The notes beneath the pieces were generated by a model. The model searched no databases. It was not told where the DNA came from and saw only the letters and a program-made list of their open reading frames with translations. A program made the position numbers and the translations under genes. Of a DNA stretch of 64,000 nt, positions 34,750-44,739 are shown piece by piece; position 1 is the first letter of the stretch, and every line of letters starts with the position of its first letter. Source of the stretch: Dastarcus helophoroides. Taxonomy: Eukaryota > Arthropoda > Insecta > Coleoptera > Bothrideridae. Location of the stretch: contig CM053334.1 in NCBI GenBank assembly GCA_028583605.1, forward strand, positions 25,439,226 through 25,503,225, given 5' to 3'.

Positions 34750-35520
34750 TTTCATAAAATAACGATTTTTTCCGAAATTGCTGTCATAAATTATCGAAAT
34801 TTAAAGTCAAGCGAAAAATTACAAAGTAGTCCCCCCACAACGATTTTTGGGTGCGCTTCTGTTCAGAATATGTGGTTCAAATTAATCATATTATTACTGA
34901 AGGACCCTGTATTGATGAAAGGTTTAAAATGATTACTGCCTTTATGTGACAAAAATTCATCGGTCTTCTATCTTTTTATCAGTATTCTCTCTCATTTGTG
35001 TAAATGTAATAAAACTAATTTAATATTATTAGTTTGTGAATCACGATTGAATTAATCGAATTATATTGTAAAAAATGAATAGTTATTTTTGTTTTGGAAG
35101 CGAACTGTTTAAACAATCTAGATATAAGCAGGTGTTCGATTGAGAATGGTAGATTTTAAATTTGATACTACCAGAAACAACAATGTTTTGGATTTTTGTT
35201 TACTGCTAATTGTTGATATGATTGTTAAATACTTTCACATATTAATTATTCAGTCAATAATTATTCAAATTATGTTTGATAATTGATACAACAGATAGAA
35301 AGTATACAAGCAGTCAAGGTGCAAGCATTTTTCAAGCAAAAAATAATACAGTTAATGAATCATAAATTTATAATTGCATCAAAACATTGCAAAACTCATT
35401 TCGTTATAAAGACGTTTTTTTGTTACGATGCCAATAAAATACTAATTTGATAGCTGGATGCCTGAAATTTTCTTCAGTTCGGGAGTTAATTTTAAAATGA
35501 TTCCCGAACTCTTCGAAATA
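34750..35520. other. Anonymous intronic stretch
   Basis: AT-rich, no gene or repeat recognised. Confidence 0.4.
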
Positions 35521-35527
35521 GTATAAT

Positions 35528-35690
35528 TTTTTTTACTGGAACGGACTTGTCCTCGGTTATCTTTAAAAATTGATATACAAATCTTGTTCCCTGAAACCAA
35601 GAATGATTAAAAAATAATTAAAAAATACATTGTATTTTTAAATCTTTCTTGGTTTCAGATTTTCAGTTTTTAGATTTGCATATCAAATTT
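35528..35690 (-). mobile_element. Hairpin element, diverged copy
   Basis: Tail at the left (+ strand CTGGAACGGACTTGTCC), left arm CCTGAAACCAAGAATGATT, then a short AT spacer and the complementary arm AATCTTTCTTGGTTTCAG. Ends near GATTTGCATATCAA. Flanking duplication unclear. Confidence 0.65.
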
Positions 35691-35846
35691 TAAAACAGTT
35701 TTACAAAATTTCTAGAACATACTATTCTCCACACAGAAATTATCTATATTTTGTAATATTTGTGAAATATTAAAATATCAATGATTAAATCATGGTACAA
35801 TCTCAATAAGTGTGATTTTCTGGGAACGACCAGAAGATGAGAGCAT

Positions 35847-35898
35847 TCTTCTTCTTCTTATCCTTCTTCTTCTTCTTCTTATCCTTATTCTTCTTCTT

Positions 35899-35929
<31 letters not shown>

Positions 35930-35961
35930 TCCTTATTCTTCTTCTTTTTCTTCTTCTTCTT
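35847..35961 (-). repeat. (CTT)n microsatellite forming the 3' tail of a LINE
   Basis: CTT repeats with TTATCC interruptions. On the minus strand they read (AAG)n and begin directly after the last codons of the RTE-like LINE that ends at 35967, so they are best explained as that element's tail, later expanded. Confidence 0.8.
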
Positions 35962-37305
35962 ATGTTGCATCTCCTATCGAAGGTTTGCTATTATCACAGC
36001 TTTATGCAGCTCGGAATAGTTGGTTCTTGCTGCAGTTGTACCAGTCTCTTAGGTTTTTGAGCCATGACGCACGTCTTCTGTCAACATTCCTCTTGTCACT
36101 AATTTTCCCTTGAACTATCGATTGAAGAAATGTGTATTTGGAGCCTCTCACTATGTGGCCCAAATATTGGAGCTTTCTTCACTTAATGGTATTAATGATT
36201 TCGTAATCTCTTCGCATTTTATTCAGAACTGTGACATTAGTGATCTTTTCTGTCCAGAGGATGCGCCACACTCTTCGGTAGCACTACATTTCAGAGGTTT
36301 ATAGTTTGTCCATATGGTTCTTCTTGAGGGTCCATGCTTCAACTCCGTATAAAAGCGTGGAGAATACGTAGCAGCGCAGCATTCCCTTTTTTAGTCTTAT
36401 ATTAAAGTCTCAACTGGTGGACAGTTTTTTCATTTTAAATATTACCGATCTGGCTGTTTCTATTCTTAACCTTAGTTCTTTTGTTTGATTCCCAGATTGA
36501 TCTATCCAAGTTCCTAGATATCTATTGTATATATCTGAACATTTTCCATGATTGTGTTGTCTATTGTTAGATATGTCAGGCTTTGATTGTGTAGTGATTT
36601 TGTGACCACCATTAGTTTGGTTTTATTAAAATTTATTTTTAGCCCATAATCATTACATCGATCTTTTAACTTTTCTAGAAGGAGTTCTATGTCTCTAAAG
36701 TTGCTTGTTAGTAGAACAATGTCATCAGCATACTATAATTTTTTCGATTTATAGTTATTCCTACTGATTCCTCTTCCAGGGTTTCAGTAAATATGGCTTC
36801 CCTGTAGAGGTTAAATAAGAGTGAAGATAAAATGGACCCTTGCCGCACTCCACATCTAATCTCCATTTCATCCGCTAGTTGTGTTTCTACTTTTGCATTA
36901 GCTCTTTGGCCCCAATATAGATTGCTGATTATTCTCACGTCATACGAGTCAATGCTGAGAAGCAATTGACTTAACTTATCATGTTTTACCCCAACAAAAG
37001 CCTTTTCAAAGTCAATGTAACATTCAAATGCATCCTGGTTTATATCTAGGCAGCGCTGGAATAGAACGTTAGGTCCAAACAGTGCCTCTCTGATCCCCAA
37101 TCCTCACCAAATCCAAACTGCGTTTTGCTTATGTTCTCTTCAGTTTTTCTATATATTCCTTTATGGATAATTTTCAGAAATAATTTTAGGGTGTGAGACA
37201 TAAACGCGATGGTTCGATAATCCGAGCATACCCTTGGGTTTATTTTTTGGGAAGGAGTACAAAGGTGAACAATAACCATTGTTTAGGAATTTTTCCTGTT
37301 ACATA

Positions 37306-38603
37306 ACAGTCCATTTAAAAAGTCCATAGGATGACACATATATGGCTTTACTAGATTTTTTTCCATATGATTTTTGTTTAGTACTAACCTTCAAACGATA
37401 CGTGTATAAATTTGACAGCAATCTCACTATTGATTCGTGAGTTATAGCATTTTGTCTTAAGCAACTTTTGTTATTGAAAAATAATGGAAAAACGTGAATT
37501 TCGAATTTTGATAAAGCATTACTTTGTGATGAAAAAAAATACAGTGGAAACCAAACAATGGCTTGATAAATATTATCCAAACTCTGCTTCATCGAGACAA
37601 ATGGTAGAGAAGTTGATTGCTGAATTTAAACGTGGTCGTACGAGCACAAATGATGCGGAGTGCAGTGGATGCCCAAATGAGGCTGTTATTCCAGAAAACA
37701 TCAAAAAAATCCTACAAATTGGTTATGAACGGATCGCAAATTGAAGGTGCACGAGCTAGTTAACATTGTAAAGATATCAGATGCTAGTGTTTTTACCATT
37801 TTACACGAACATTTGGGTATGCGAAAGCTCTGTGCAAAGTGGGTGCCGCATGAGCTCACAGTCGACCAAAAACAACAACGAATCGATGCTTCAGAGGAGT
37901 GTTTGACTGCTGTTAAACCGCAATAAAATAGAATTCTATCGTCGATATGTGACAATGGATGAGACATGGCTCCACTATTACACACCAGAATTCAAAAGAC
38001 AGTCAGCTGAGTGGACAGCAGTCGACGAACCTAATCCAAAGCGAGCAAAGACGCAACAGTCGCCCGGTAAGGTGATGGCTTCTGTATTTTGGGATGCGAA
38101 CGGAATAATATTCATCGACTATCTCCAAAAAGGAACCACCAGTCAACAACGACTATTACTGTGCACTTCTGTATCGATTGAACGCTGAAATCGCAAAGAA
38201 ACGGCCACATTTGCAAAAGAGAAAACGTGTTGTTTCACCAAGACAATGGCACCGTGTCACAAATCGATATAAACGATGGCAAAATTAAATGAATTGGGCT
38301 TCGAATTACTTACCCACCCACCGTATTCTCCAGATGTAGCCCCTAGCGACTTTTTCCTGTTTTCAGATCTCAAGAGAATGCTTGTTGAAAAGAAATTTAA
38401 GTCCAATGATGAAGTAGTCGCTGTAACGGAGGCCTATTTTGACGAGAAAGAGAAATCGTACTATAAAAGTGGTATCGAAAAGTTGGAAAATCGCTATACT
38501 CGTTGTATCGCCCTCGAAGGCAACTATGTTGAATAATAAAATCGAGTTTTGTCAAAATTTTGTTTTTTTGTTAGTTATCCTACGGAGTTATTGAATGAAC
38601 TAG
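37306..38603 (+). mobile_element. mariner element, full length, nested in LINE
   Basis: 1298 bp between TA dinucleotides at 37304-37305 and 38604-38605. The terminal inverted repeats of about 30 bp are imperfect; the best-matching core is TCCATAGGATGAC (left) against TCCGTAGGATAAC (right, read inward). Length and TA target are those of mariner elements. Removing the element and one TA rejoins the LINE frame exactly (NNIY then VTGK). Confidence 0.93.
37484..38536 (+). pseudogene. mariner transposase (DD34D), broken
   Basis: N-terminal paired helix-turn-helix region starts MEKREFRILIKHYFVMKKNT and includes RQMVEKLIAEFKRGRTST; later VFTILHEHLGMRKLCAKWVP with the conserved WVP linker. Catalytic triad: D in VTMDETWLHYY (37958), D in the HQDNA-type block near 38242 (frameshifted), D in PDVAPSDFFLF (38348). 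C-terminus CIALEGNYVE, with the stop at 38534-38536. ATG 37484 matches the family's usual start. Broken by frameshifts near 37725, 37915, 38130 and 38240-38270, so no transposase is made. In the intact form it would cut at the inverted repeats and insert at TA. The sequence is closest in feel to insect vertumnana/mellifera-type mariners, but the subfamily is not proven. Confidence 0.93.
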
Positions 38604-38784
38604 TAGATGTTGTTAAACAAGTCCAGAAGAATATCAATTTCATCGTCATCAAAGAGTATGATAAACTCTATCGGTATTTGATCAGGGCCAACAGCTTTAC
38701 CAGGTTTCATATTTTCTAAAGCATGGGACCATTGAGGTATCCCAATTAATAGGAGCCATGCAGCTCAACATATTTATTAAACAA

Positions 38785-39020
38785 TTACAAATTTCTCATC
38801 TTGCAGGTAATGTTTCGATTGCAAATAATCGAAGTAACTTTGGACTGGCAACGAAACATTAAGACCAGAAGATCTGGAAGGAATGAGTGTAGATTAGATG
38901 TTGAGCCTCGCTGCAAAGGCAGACTGAGACTTCGAACAAACTTGTGGAAGTTACAAATGATTTTGAATCTAGGTGACGCCCCCCACAAAAGAAAAAATAA
39001 ATAAATAAACGAAATAAAAG
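38785..39020 (+). other. Unrecognised segment with open frame and A-rich tail
   Basis: A 60-odd codon open frame (to TAA near 39002) contains NECRLDVEPRCKGRLRLRTN and GDAPHKRKNK and leads directly into an (AAATA)n-like tail. It lies just outside the truncated 5' side of the RTE-like LINE. It may be the 3' end of another retroposon; no family was recognised. Confidence 0.3.
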
Positions 39021-39210
39021 AGTAAGATGTCAAATCTTCAGTAGGTATTATTCTTTTTACTTATAAATAATAATAATTGATTCGAATACATAAATAACAC
39101 TATACATAGGATTTTGTTGTTATGGTTAAAATTTGAAAGTTAAGTTATCCTTAAAAAATCGTTAATATAAGAATTTTATATGGAGCTACATAGATGTAGT
39201 TAAAAATTAC

Positions 39211-39474
39211 TTAATCTTCGTTTTGTGATGGATGGCCCCAGAAATCGAATTTTCCACTTCTGCATACTAAAAAATCCGCCTTCTCAAAATATTTCCTATA
39301 GACTTTTTTCCGATCATTTGATTGGAGTATGTGCCGGTTTTCACGAAAACATCGATGGTTCGAAAGTGAAAGATTCCCACCTGAAAGTTTGCCATCATCC
39401 TTGAAACAGACGGAACACCTGTTGCACGCAGAGAATTTCTTTGAATGACAAGTCAGGAAAACATGACATAACAC
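39211..39474 (-). other. Unrecognised 86-codon open frame, cysteine-containing
   Basis: Balanced composition, unlike the surrounding AT DNA. The translation has several cysteines (VFLTCHSKKFSACNRCSVCF) and ends GKFDFWGHPSQNED-stop. A possible acceptor (GCAACAG followed by GTGTTCC) lies near its start. It could be a terminal exon of a minus-strand gene or a transposon scrap. No domain was identified. Confidence 0.3.
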
Positions 39475-39479
39475 AACAT

Positions 39480-41600
39480 ATTGTATTAAGTCCTTTTAAT
39501 TTGCACTAAATCTACCTATACCCATGCGGAATGCAAATTGTTCCGATTAAAATTCTCCTGTCTTTATGCAGATTTTCACGTAGGCTGATGGTATATTTTA
39601 TTTATATTTGTTTGCAAATTACGAAAACCGACGGTGTTTGGAAATATATAATGCCGTAAAATGTTAACTTTGTTTCACTTTCGTTGTGAAACACTTCTTT
39701 CCTTGCTAATTTTTATGTCTCACATTTACCATTGCTAATAATGTTACCGCAGGATAATTTCAAAAGCTTGCCTACACTAAACTTCGTTCAGCAATAATTA
39801 CTTTCATTTGTATATATTTTAAATATTGTTGCAAACCGAATAAGAAAAAATGTTTTCAAAGAGCTTTTGCTGCGAAACCATTCTATAAAATTTGATAAGA
39901 CAGTAATATATTATATCGGGTCATATTTTGACTGAAACAGTAACATATTAGGCACAGTTTTTGTCTAATCGTAATTTGAAATTACATCGCATGGAATCTC
40001 AATGTTTCATTCAGCACGTTAGGGAAACATCTTAAAGTAATAGCAATATAGCAGCTCTACTATCCTTTCTAAATGCCTTTGAATGAAGGCCCGTTGCGGA
40101 AGTTGTATCGCACAAACAGTGTAGTGTTGTCAGCTCCAAAAATCTACTGCAAAACTGCTTGGGGATTTGTAATTTTGGATCCACAATGCCAGTATTCGAG
40201 TAGTGGTAGTAGTGGTAGCGCTTACGCCTCGCTATACGCAGGGGAGATTTAACATTCCAAAAACTATTTGTTACTATTTACCACCGGTGAACTACCTTAA
40301 GGTATTATACGCTAACAACACAAAGCCAGCGTGGTCGATTCCTCCCAGAACCAAAGTTTTTTTTTTTCAGTAAAGACCTAATTGTGAATTTTTATTTTTC
40401 AGTTTCATTTCTATGCTTTCCACAGTCACTCTTACACATTCTATGATTAAGCATTCTAGGGTTAAAGAGTTTCAAACATTAACCTATTCAATAATGAGTT
40501 CTTGAAGAGTTAGTTAATAACTCGTTCGAGGCAACTAGACGAATAGCTTAAGCTCTCATATCAGTTTACAGATTATCTATTTGACTTAAATCTACTAGTT
40601 TTATCAAAACAGTTGCTAACTTCATAAGAAAATGGCGCAAAAACTCTACCTATCCCAAGCATTTATCAAATAAATCTGAATGATATATAGCGAGCGCAGA
40701 TTTGCAATTAATGGGAGCACTTCCTTAACAGATATTAAAATTACAGCACTCGGCAAATCATAATTATCTCTTATTTAGGCCAAAGAAAAACGCTTCGAAA
40801 AAATTGACTCACATCGCCTTAAAAGTGAGAACCTTGTAAGAAAAATTCAATGTAAAAAAAGTCGCCGTACAATCGTTTACGCAGTGACAAGTAATATAGG
40901 AAAATAGTAATGCACTTATTCTGGCTTCAATAACAACGACATATAGGGACAATATCCTTAGCGAAGAAAGGCCACCACTTTTATTTACGATGTTCATATG
41001 TTTCCAAGAGTGCATTATGCGGCGCCAACTTGATTTTTCTCTTCCTTTTAAAGAAGTCGTCCAACAACCTTGGTACCTGTTCACCTAACTCGGATAAAGG
41101 CCGACCAAATTACAAATCTCTTCTAAAATTGGTTTAAAGTAACAATACAATGTCATGGGCGTTAAAATGTGACTCATCTTTTGTTAAAACATCGAATAGC
41201 GTTCAGCATACATTATAACTTACCTGTATCTCCCATTCATTGAAAAAAGACACGAACTGACGTGATAACAAATCCTTTTGACACTAAAATAAGTGTTTTC
41301 TTTTATTAAAACTAGCTACTACTTGCTACTTTGTCTGCGGATTTAAGTGGTTTATTTCCTTTACAGTTAAATGGAAAAATTGTCCAAAATTAAAAAGAGT
41401 TTTCAATTTTTTGAACTGATGAATCAATTTGTTTTGTTTTAATGTTTAGATGGTGTTGTTGCTCAAACATACTCTCTAATTTATGAAATTAGTTTGAACA
41501 ATCCTAATAAAACCAACCCGCTCAGCTATACACTGCTTTAAAGGGTTGGTGCATATTGCAGAATAATATTTTGTTCGATTTCACTGACCCGATCATGTGT
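39480..41600. other. Anonymous intronic stretch with a possible tRNA-derived SINE
   Basis: No gene. At 40200-40385 a box-A-like GTGGTAGCGCTTACG and a box-B-like GTGGTCGATTCCTCCC, followed by a T run, hint at a tRNA-derived sequence, but the spacing between boxes (about 115 bp) is too long for a normal tRNA or SINE head. Confidence 0.3.
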
Positions 41601-41609
41601 AGATTTAAC

Positions 41610-42080
41610 TGCCTAGCGCAGGGATAGGCAAAACGCGGCCCGTCTAACATTTTTGTGCGGCTCTACTTGCTTTTCAATTTCAAAAAAGAAAATGTGAAAC
41701 AATTAGACCAAAAAAACAAAAGAACTTACCATTTGGAAGAAACATATGTTGCCAAAAAATACGAAACATTTTCCATTCATGAGAAAAGAATCTCATTCGG
41801 ACTAGACATAAATATGCCCATGAAATTCAAAACTTAGTAAACCAATTTGAATCGAGATTTAAAATATTTCGATCAGAAGAAAGTGCTCGTATTTTCCGAA
41901 CCGTTTTCATTTAATATAGAATATAAAAACAGTTCGAAAGGAGTACAAATGGAATGAGTAGATTTATCAAACAATTTCAGGATAACATTTTCATTAATGT
42001 GGACATTCAAGAATTCTGGAAAAATTACCTAACATGATTTTTAATAAATTTAAACGATTAATCAGGCATGCAGTGCAAAT
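41610..42080 (+). pseudogene. hAT element relic (Charlie/GTF2IRD2-like)
   Basis: The left end CAGGGATAGGCAAAACGCG and GGCCCG is a typical hAT terminus of the CAGGGGTCGGCAA type. Downstream the + strand reads LVNQFESRFKIFRSEESARI and, after frame changes, pieces fitting the FSxNIEY and VQMExVDL blocks found before the dimerisation domain of Charlie-like hAT transposases. The N-terminal and most catalytic parts are missing and no right end was identified. Strongly degraded. Confidence 0.5.
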
Positions 42081-42122
42081 CATGAATGCTCATGGACATG
42101 ACCGTAGACAGAATTGCCTCCT

Positions 42123-42140
42123 GGGGAGGGGGGAGGGGGG
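42123..42140 (+). other. G-run tract, possible G-quadruplex
   Basis: GGGGAGGGGGGAGGGGGG in otherwise AT-rich DNA. Three G runs, two of them six long, could supply four G triplets. Confidence 0.5.
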
Positions 42141-42229
42141 CAACAATGGTTCTGAAAAATTCATGGGCAAAAAAGAAGAGCTTCTGACTGAGTAATGTGT
42201 ATGTTCACTTAAAAACTACAGAACTGAGG

Positions 42230-43032
42230 AGATTGCATTCTCAAATTAAAGTCGAAATTTCGGAAAAAAATCCAATCTTCAGAAAATAGCTTTCGGAGAA
42301 CTTTAAGAAATGTCGAAATATCAAAAAAGTTTAAATATAAAAAAAACAAACTTTCCAAAGGTCGATTCTTGTGAAAAAAGTGGTAATTTCCAGAACAAGT
42401 CGAATTCAGTTAAAGAAAATTGCAACTTATAAAAATCATTTTTTCAAAATTTTTATTTTATTTCAATTTTGTTATATTCTTGAAATTTTTTAAGAAATCT
42501 TTTTGGTAAAATTTTAAGAAAGTATTGTTCACAGATTTTTAGGTTTCTATTAAAATTTCGATCCAATTTAAAAAAATAAACGCATTTTGTGAAAAAGTCT
42601 CAATCTTTAGCAAAAATTGAATTTTAAATGGAAATGTCCAGAAACAGATAATATCGAGTTTCGAGATTAAAGTCAAAATTTGGAGAATTAGATGAATTTT
42701 AGATAAGTTGAAATTACCGGAAATCAAATTTAAAAAATCAGAAGAAACAGGGACTTCGAAAAAAATTTACGATTTTTGAAAATTACGTTGGAATTTCCAG
42801 AAAAATATTGAACTTTCTAGAAAATATTCCAAATTTCCAAAAGAAAGTCCAATTTTAGAGGGAAAATTAAAAAAGTTGGAATTTTTAATAAGTCAATTTG
42901 AAAATAAAGACCCAGCTTTTTGTAAAAATTCGAGAAATGTCCAAATTCGAAAAATTTTCAAAGGTCTTATTTTGTAAAAAAAGCTATTTTCAGAAAAAGT
43001 TGAATTTAAAAAAAATCACAATTTTCAAAAAC
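42230..43032. repeat. Skewed low-complexity AT array (purine-rich on +)
   Basis: Words such as GTCGAAATTTCGGAAAAAA and TTCCAGAAAAA recur. No coding signal. It ends at the start of a hairpin element. Confidence 0.55.
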
Positions 43033-43303
43033 ATTATTGAAATACAAATCTTTTCCCCTGAAACCATGAAAGATTAAAAAACAGAACAAAGGTTGCTCTA
43101 ACGCGTTTCGATAGCCAAGATATGAGATACAGCATCTCTCTGAAGATGTAACTCGAGGAGCTTTGAATGGATCTCTCTGAAGATGATAGCTTGGTTATCC
43201 AGACGCGTTAGAGCAACCTATGCTGTGTTTTTTTATCCTTCTTGGTTTCAGGGGATAAGATTTGTATTTTAATTTTTGAAGATAACCAAGGACCACAAAA
43301 AAA
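43033..43303 (+). mobile_element. Hairpin element, longest copy
   Basis: About 270 bp. Left arm: GAAATACAAATCTTTTCCCC, GAAACCATGAAAGATT, CAAAGGTTGCTCTAACGCG, TTTCGATAGCC. Right arm: GATAGCTTGGTTATCC, ACGCGTTAGAGCAACC, CCTTCTTGGTTTCAGGGG, AAGATTTGTATTTTAA. Centre: two CTCTCTGAAGATG repeats. The tail TTTTTGAAGATAACCAAGG is right-sided and runs into an A run. This copy shows most of the inferred full hairpin. Confidence 0.8.
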
Positions 43304-43619
43304 AGAACAGAAACTATTTTCAAAATTTAAAATTGAGTTGAATTTACATATCTTTTTCTTCTCTAAATCATTATGAAATATTTTTGCCAAAATTTTTTTA
43401 ACACTTTGTCGTAATTTGTTAAAAAAAACAAATATTTAGAAAAATGAAAAAATTTTGCAGCAAATAAACGATTTTTGAAACAAAAGTCTAAAAATGGACT
43501 TTTGAGAATGAAATCGAAATTTCGGAAAGAACAAATTTTGAGGAACAGAAGAATTTTTGGAAAAATACTGTTTTAGGGGAAAATTTCGACATTTTGAGAA
43601 AAAAAAAACACGAATTTAC
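43304..43619. repeat. Low-complexity AT array segment
   Basis: Purine-rich array between two hairpin-element copies; no gene. Confidence 0.5.
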
Positions 43620-43712
43620 CAGGAAAAAAGAGATCCCTCCTTGCAAGTTACATCGATACCAATTTTCGTTAAATTTGCTTCAATAATTGAGCCACGAAAA
43701 AAGGACAAACAG
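43620..43712 (-). repeat. Dispersed repeat, copy related to 60967-61060
   Basis: On the minus strand: CTGTCTGTTTGTCC, AACGAAAATTGGTATCGATG, AACTTGCAAGGAGGGATCTC. The copy at 60967 shows the same order (CTGTCTGTTTGTTTCC, CCGAAAATTGGTACAGACG, AACCTTGTAAGAGGGTATC). The family is not identified. Confidence 0.6.
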
Positions 43713-43725
43713 ACAGACAAACACA

Positions 43726-43886
43726 CTGAAATACAAATCTTGTCCCCTGAAGCCAAGAAAGATTAAAAAATACAACAAAGGTTGCCCTAACGCGTTTCTA
43801 TAGCCAAACTATCATCTTCAGAGAAATTTTAGCATCTCTCAATTTTTGAAGATAACCAAGGACCAGTCCGTTCCACCAAAACAAAA
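43726..43886 (+). mobile_element. Hairpin element copy with 11-bp flanking duplication
   Basis: Direct repeats AGACAAACACA (43715-43725) and AGACTAACACA (43887-43897), 10 of 11 matching. Left arm is complete (CCCCTGAAGCCAAGAAAG to TAGCCAAACTATCATC); right arm mostly deleted; tail GAAGATAACCAAGGACCAG, TCCGTTCCACC, then an A-rich end. The insertion lies right next to the dispersed repeat at 43620-43712. Confidence 0.8.
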
Positions 43887-43897
43887 AGACTAACACA

Positions 43898-44660
43898 TTT
43901 TCGTATTTACATATTATTTAGGATATTTCAGTGCGACTTTTTGGAAATAAATTGTTTATTATGTATTGAAAACTAAAGACAACTGTTTGAAAAATTTCAG
44001 ACTCTGATCACGTCTGATATTGAAGAAAATTGATGATTTAGAAAATGCCCAATGTTCAAAATCGAAACTTGAAAAACTCAAAATCTATTAAAAAGCTTTC
44101 ACTGTAAACAGGAAATTTTGCAGAAATTTTTTTAGTATTTACACTAAAATAATATATATATCGATAAATAAATAAAATCATTAAACACAATAATTGTGTT
44201 TACAATCCAAATTTTAGAAAAAAAAAATAGAAAGTTAGAAAATGTAGTATTTTGAAAACGGCCCTTGCCGAAAAATGCAGAATTAACAAGAAATTGAAAT
44301 AACTAGACCTTTGAAAAATAAGTTTACCAAAAAAAAACGTCATTTTTCGTTTGTAATCTTTGTAATCGAATATTTAGGGAAAAAAGTGAAAATTGGGATT
44401 ACCAACCTAAAATTTTTGGAAACAAATTTGAAGCTAACCTCTGTTCAAAAACAATTTATTATTATAGCACATTTTATCGAACTTTCGTGTTAATAATCGA
44501 AATTTTGCAAAATAGCAATAGTTATGGTGAAATTATGAAAAAACGTCTAAATTTAGTGGTAGTTTTTAAAAGAAATTCGGAATGGTGCAGAATAAATAAC
44601 AATTTAAAAGATTTTTTTTTAAAATGTTGCTGTTAAAATCAGAATTTCGGAGCATTTTTT
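43898..44660. repeat. Low-complexity AT array segment
   Basis: Purine-rich array words at moderate density; no gene. Confidence 0.45.
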
Positions 44661-44735
44661 TTGTTTAATCCACTCGCAAAGGGCATCCCCATTATGCCTT
44701 TAAAGCACTGCAAGTAGGATGCGGAAACAGTTTAA
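44661..44735 (-). mobile_element. 5'-truncated LINE 3' end (jockey/CR1-like)
   Basis: On + : TTTTTTTTGTTTAATCCACT, CGCAAAGGGCATCCCCATTA, AGTAGGATGCGGAAACA. The same order occurs at 52203-52274 in the 3' end of the LINE. About 75 bp with an A tail on the minus strand: a severely 5'-truncated insertion of the same LINE family. Confidence 0.75.
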
Positions 44736-44739
44736 ACAA

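Larger units (their letters stand above)
35967..38765 (-). pseudogene. RTE-like LINE reverse transcriptase relic, interrupted by mariner
   Basis: Minus-strand order: ENMKPGKAVGPDQIPIEF and LLDLFNNIY (38604-38730), the mariner insertion (37306-38603), then VTGKIPKQWLL, RVCSDYRTIAFMSHTLKLFL, TEENISKTQFGF, REALFGPNVLFQRCLD, CYIDFEKAF, IRCGVRQGSILSSLLFNLY, YADDIVL (catalytic YADD at 36721-36732), and C-terminal blocks LQYLGHIVRG and RRRASWLKNLRDWYNCS. Known: this order is that of the reverse transcriptase of insect RTE-type LINEs. The 5' endonuclease part is missing (truncated near 38765, usual for LINE insertions). Frameshifts and stops throughout. The frame ends SKPSIGDAT-stop, followed at once by (AAG)n, so the 3' UTR is essentially absent. 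Confidence 0.85.

Noticed and set aside
35812..36060. Open frame rich in leucine
   Set aside because: It translates the (CTT)n microsatellite and antisense LINE sequence.
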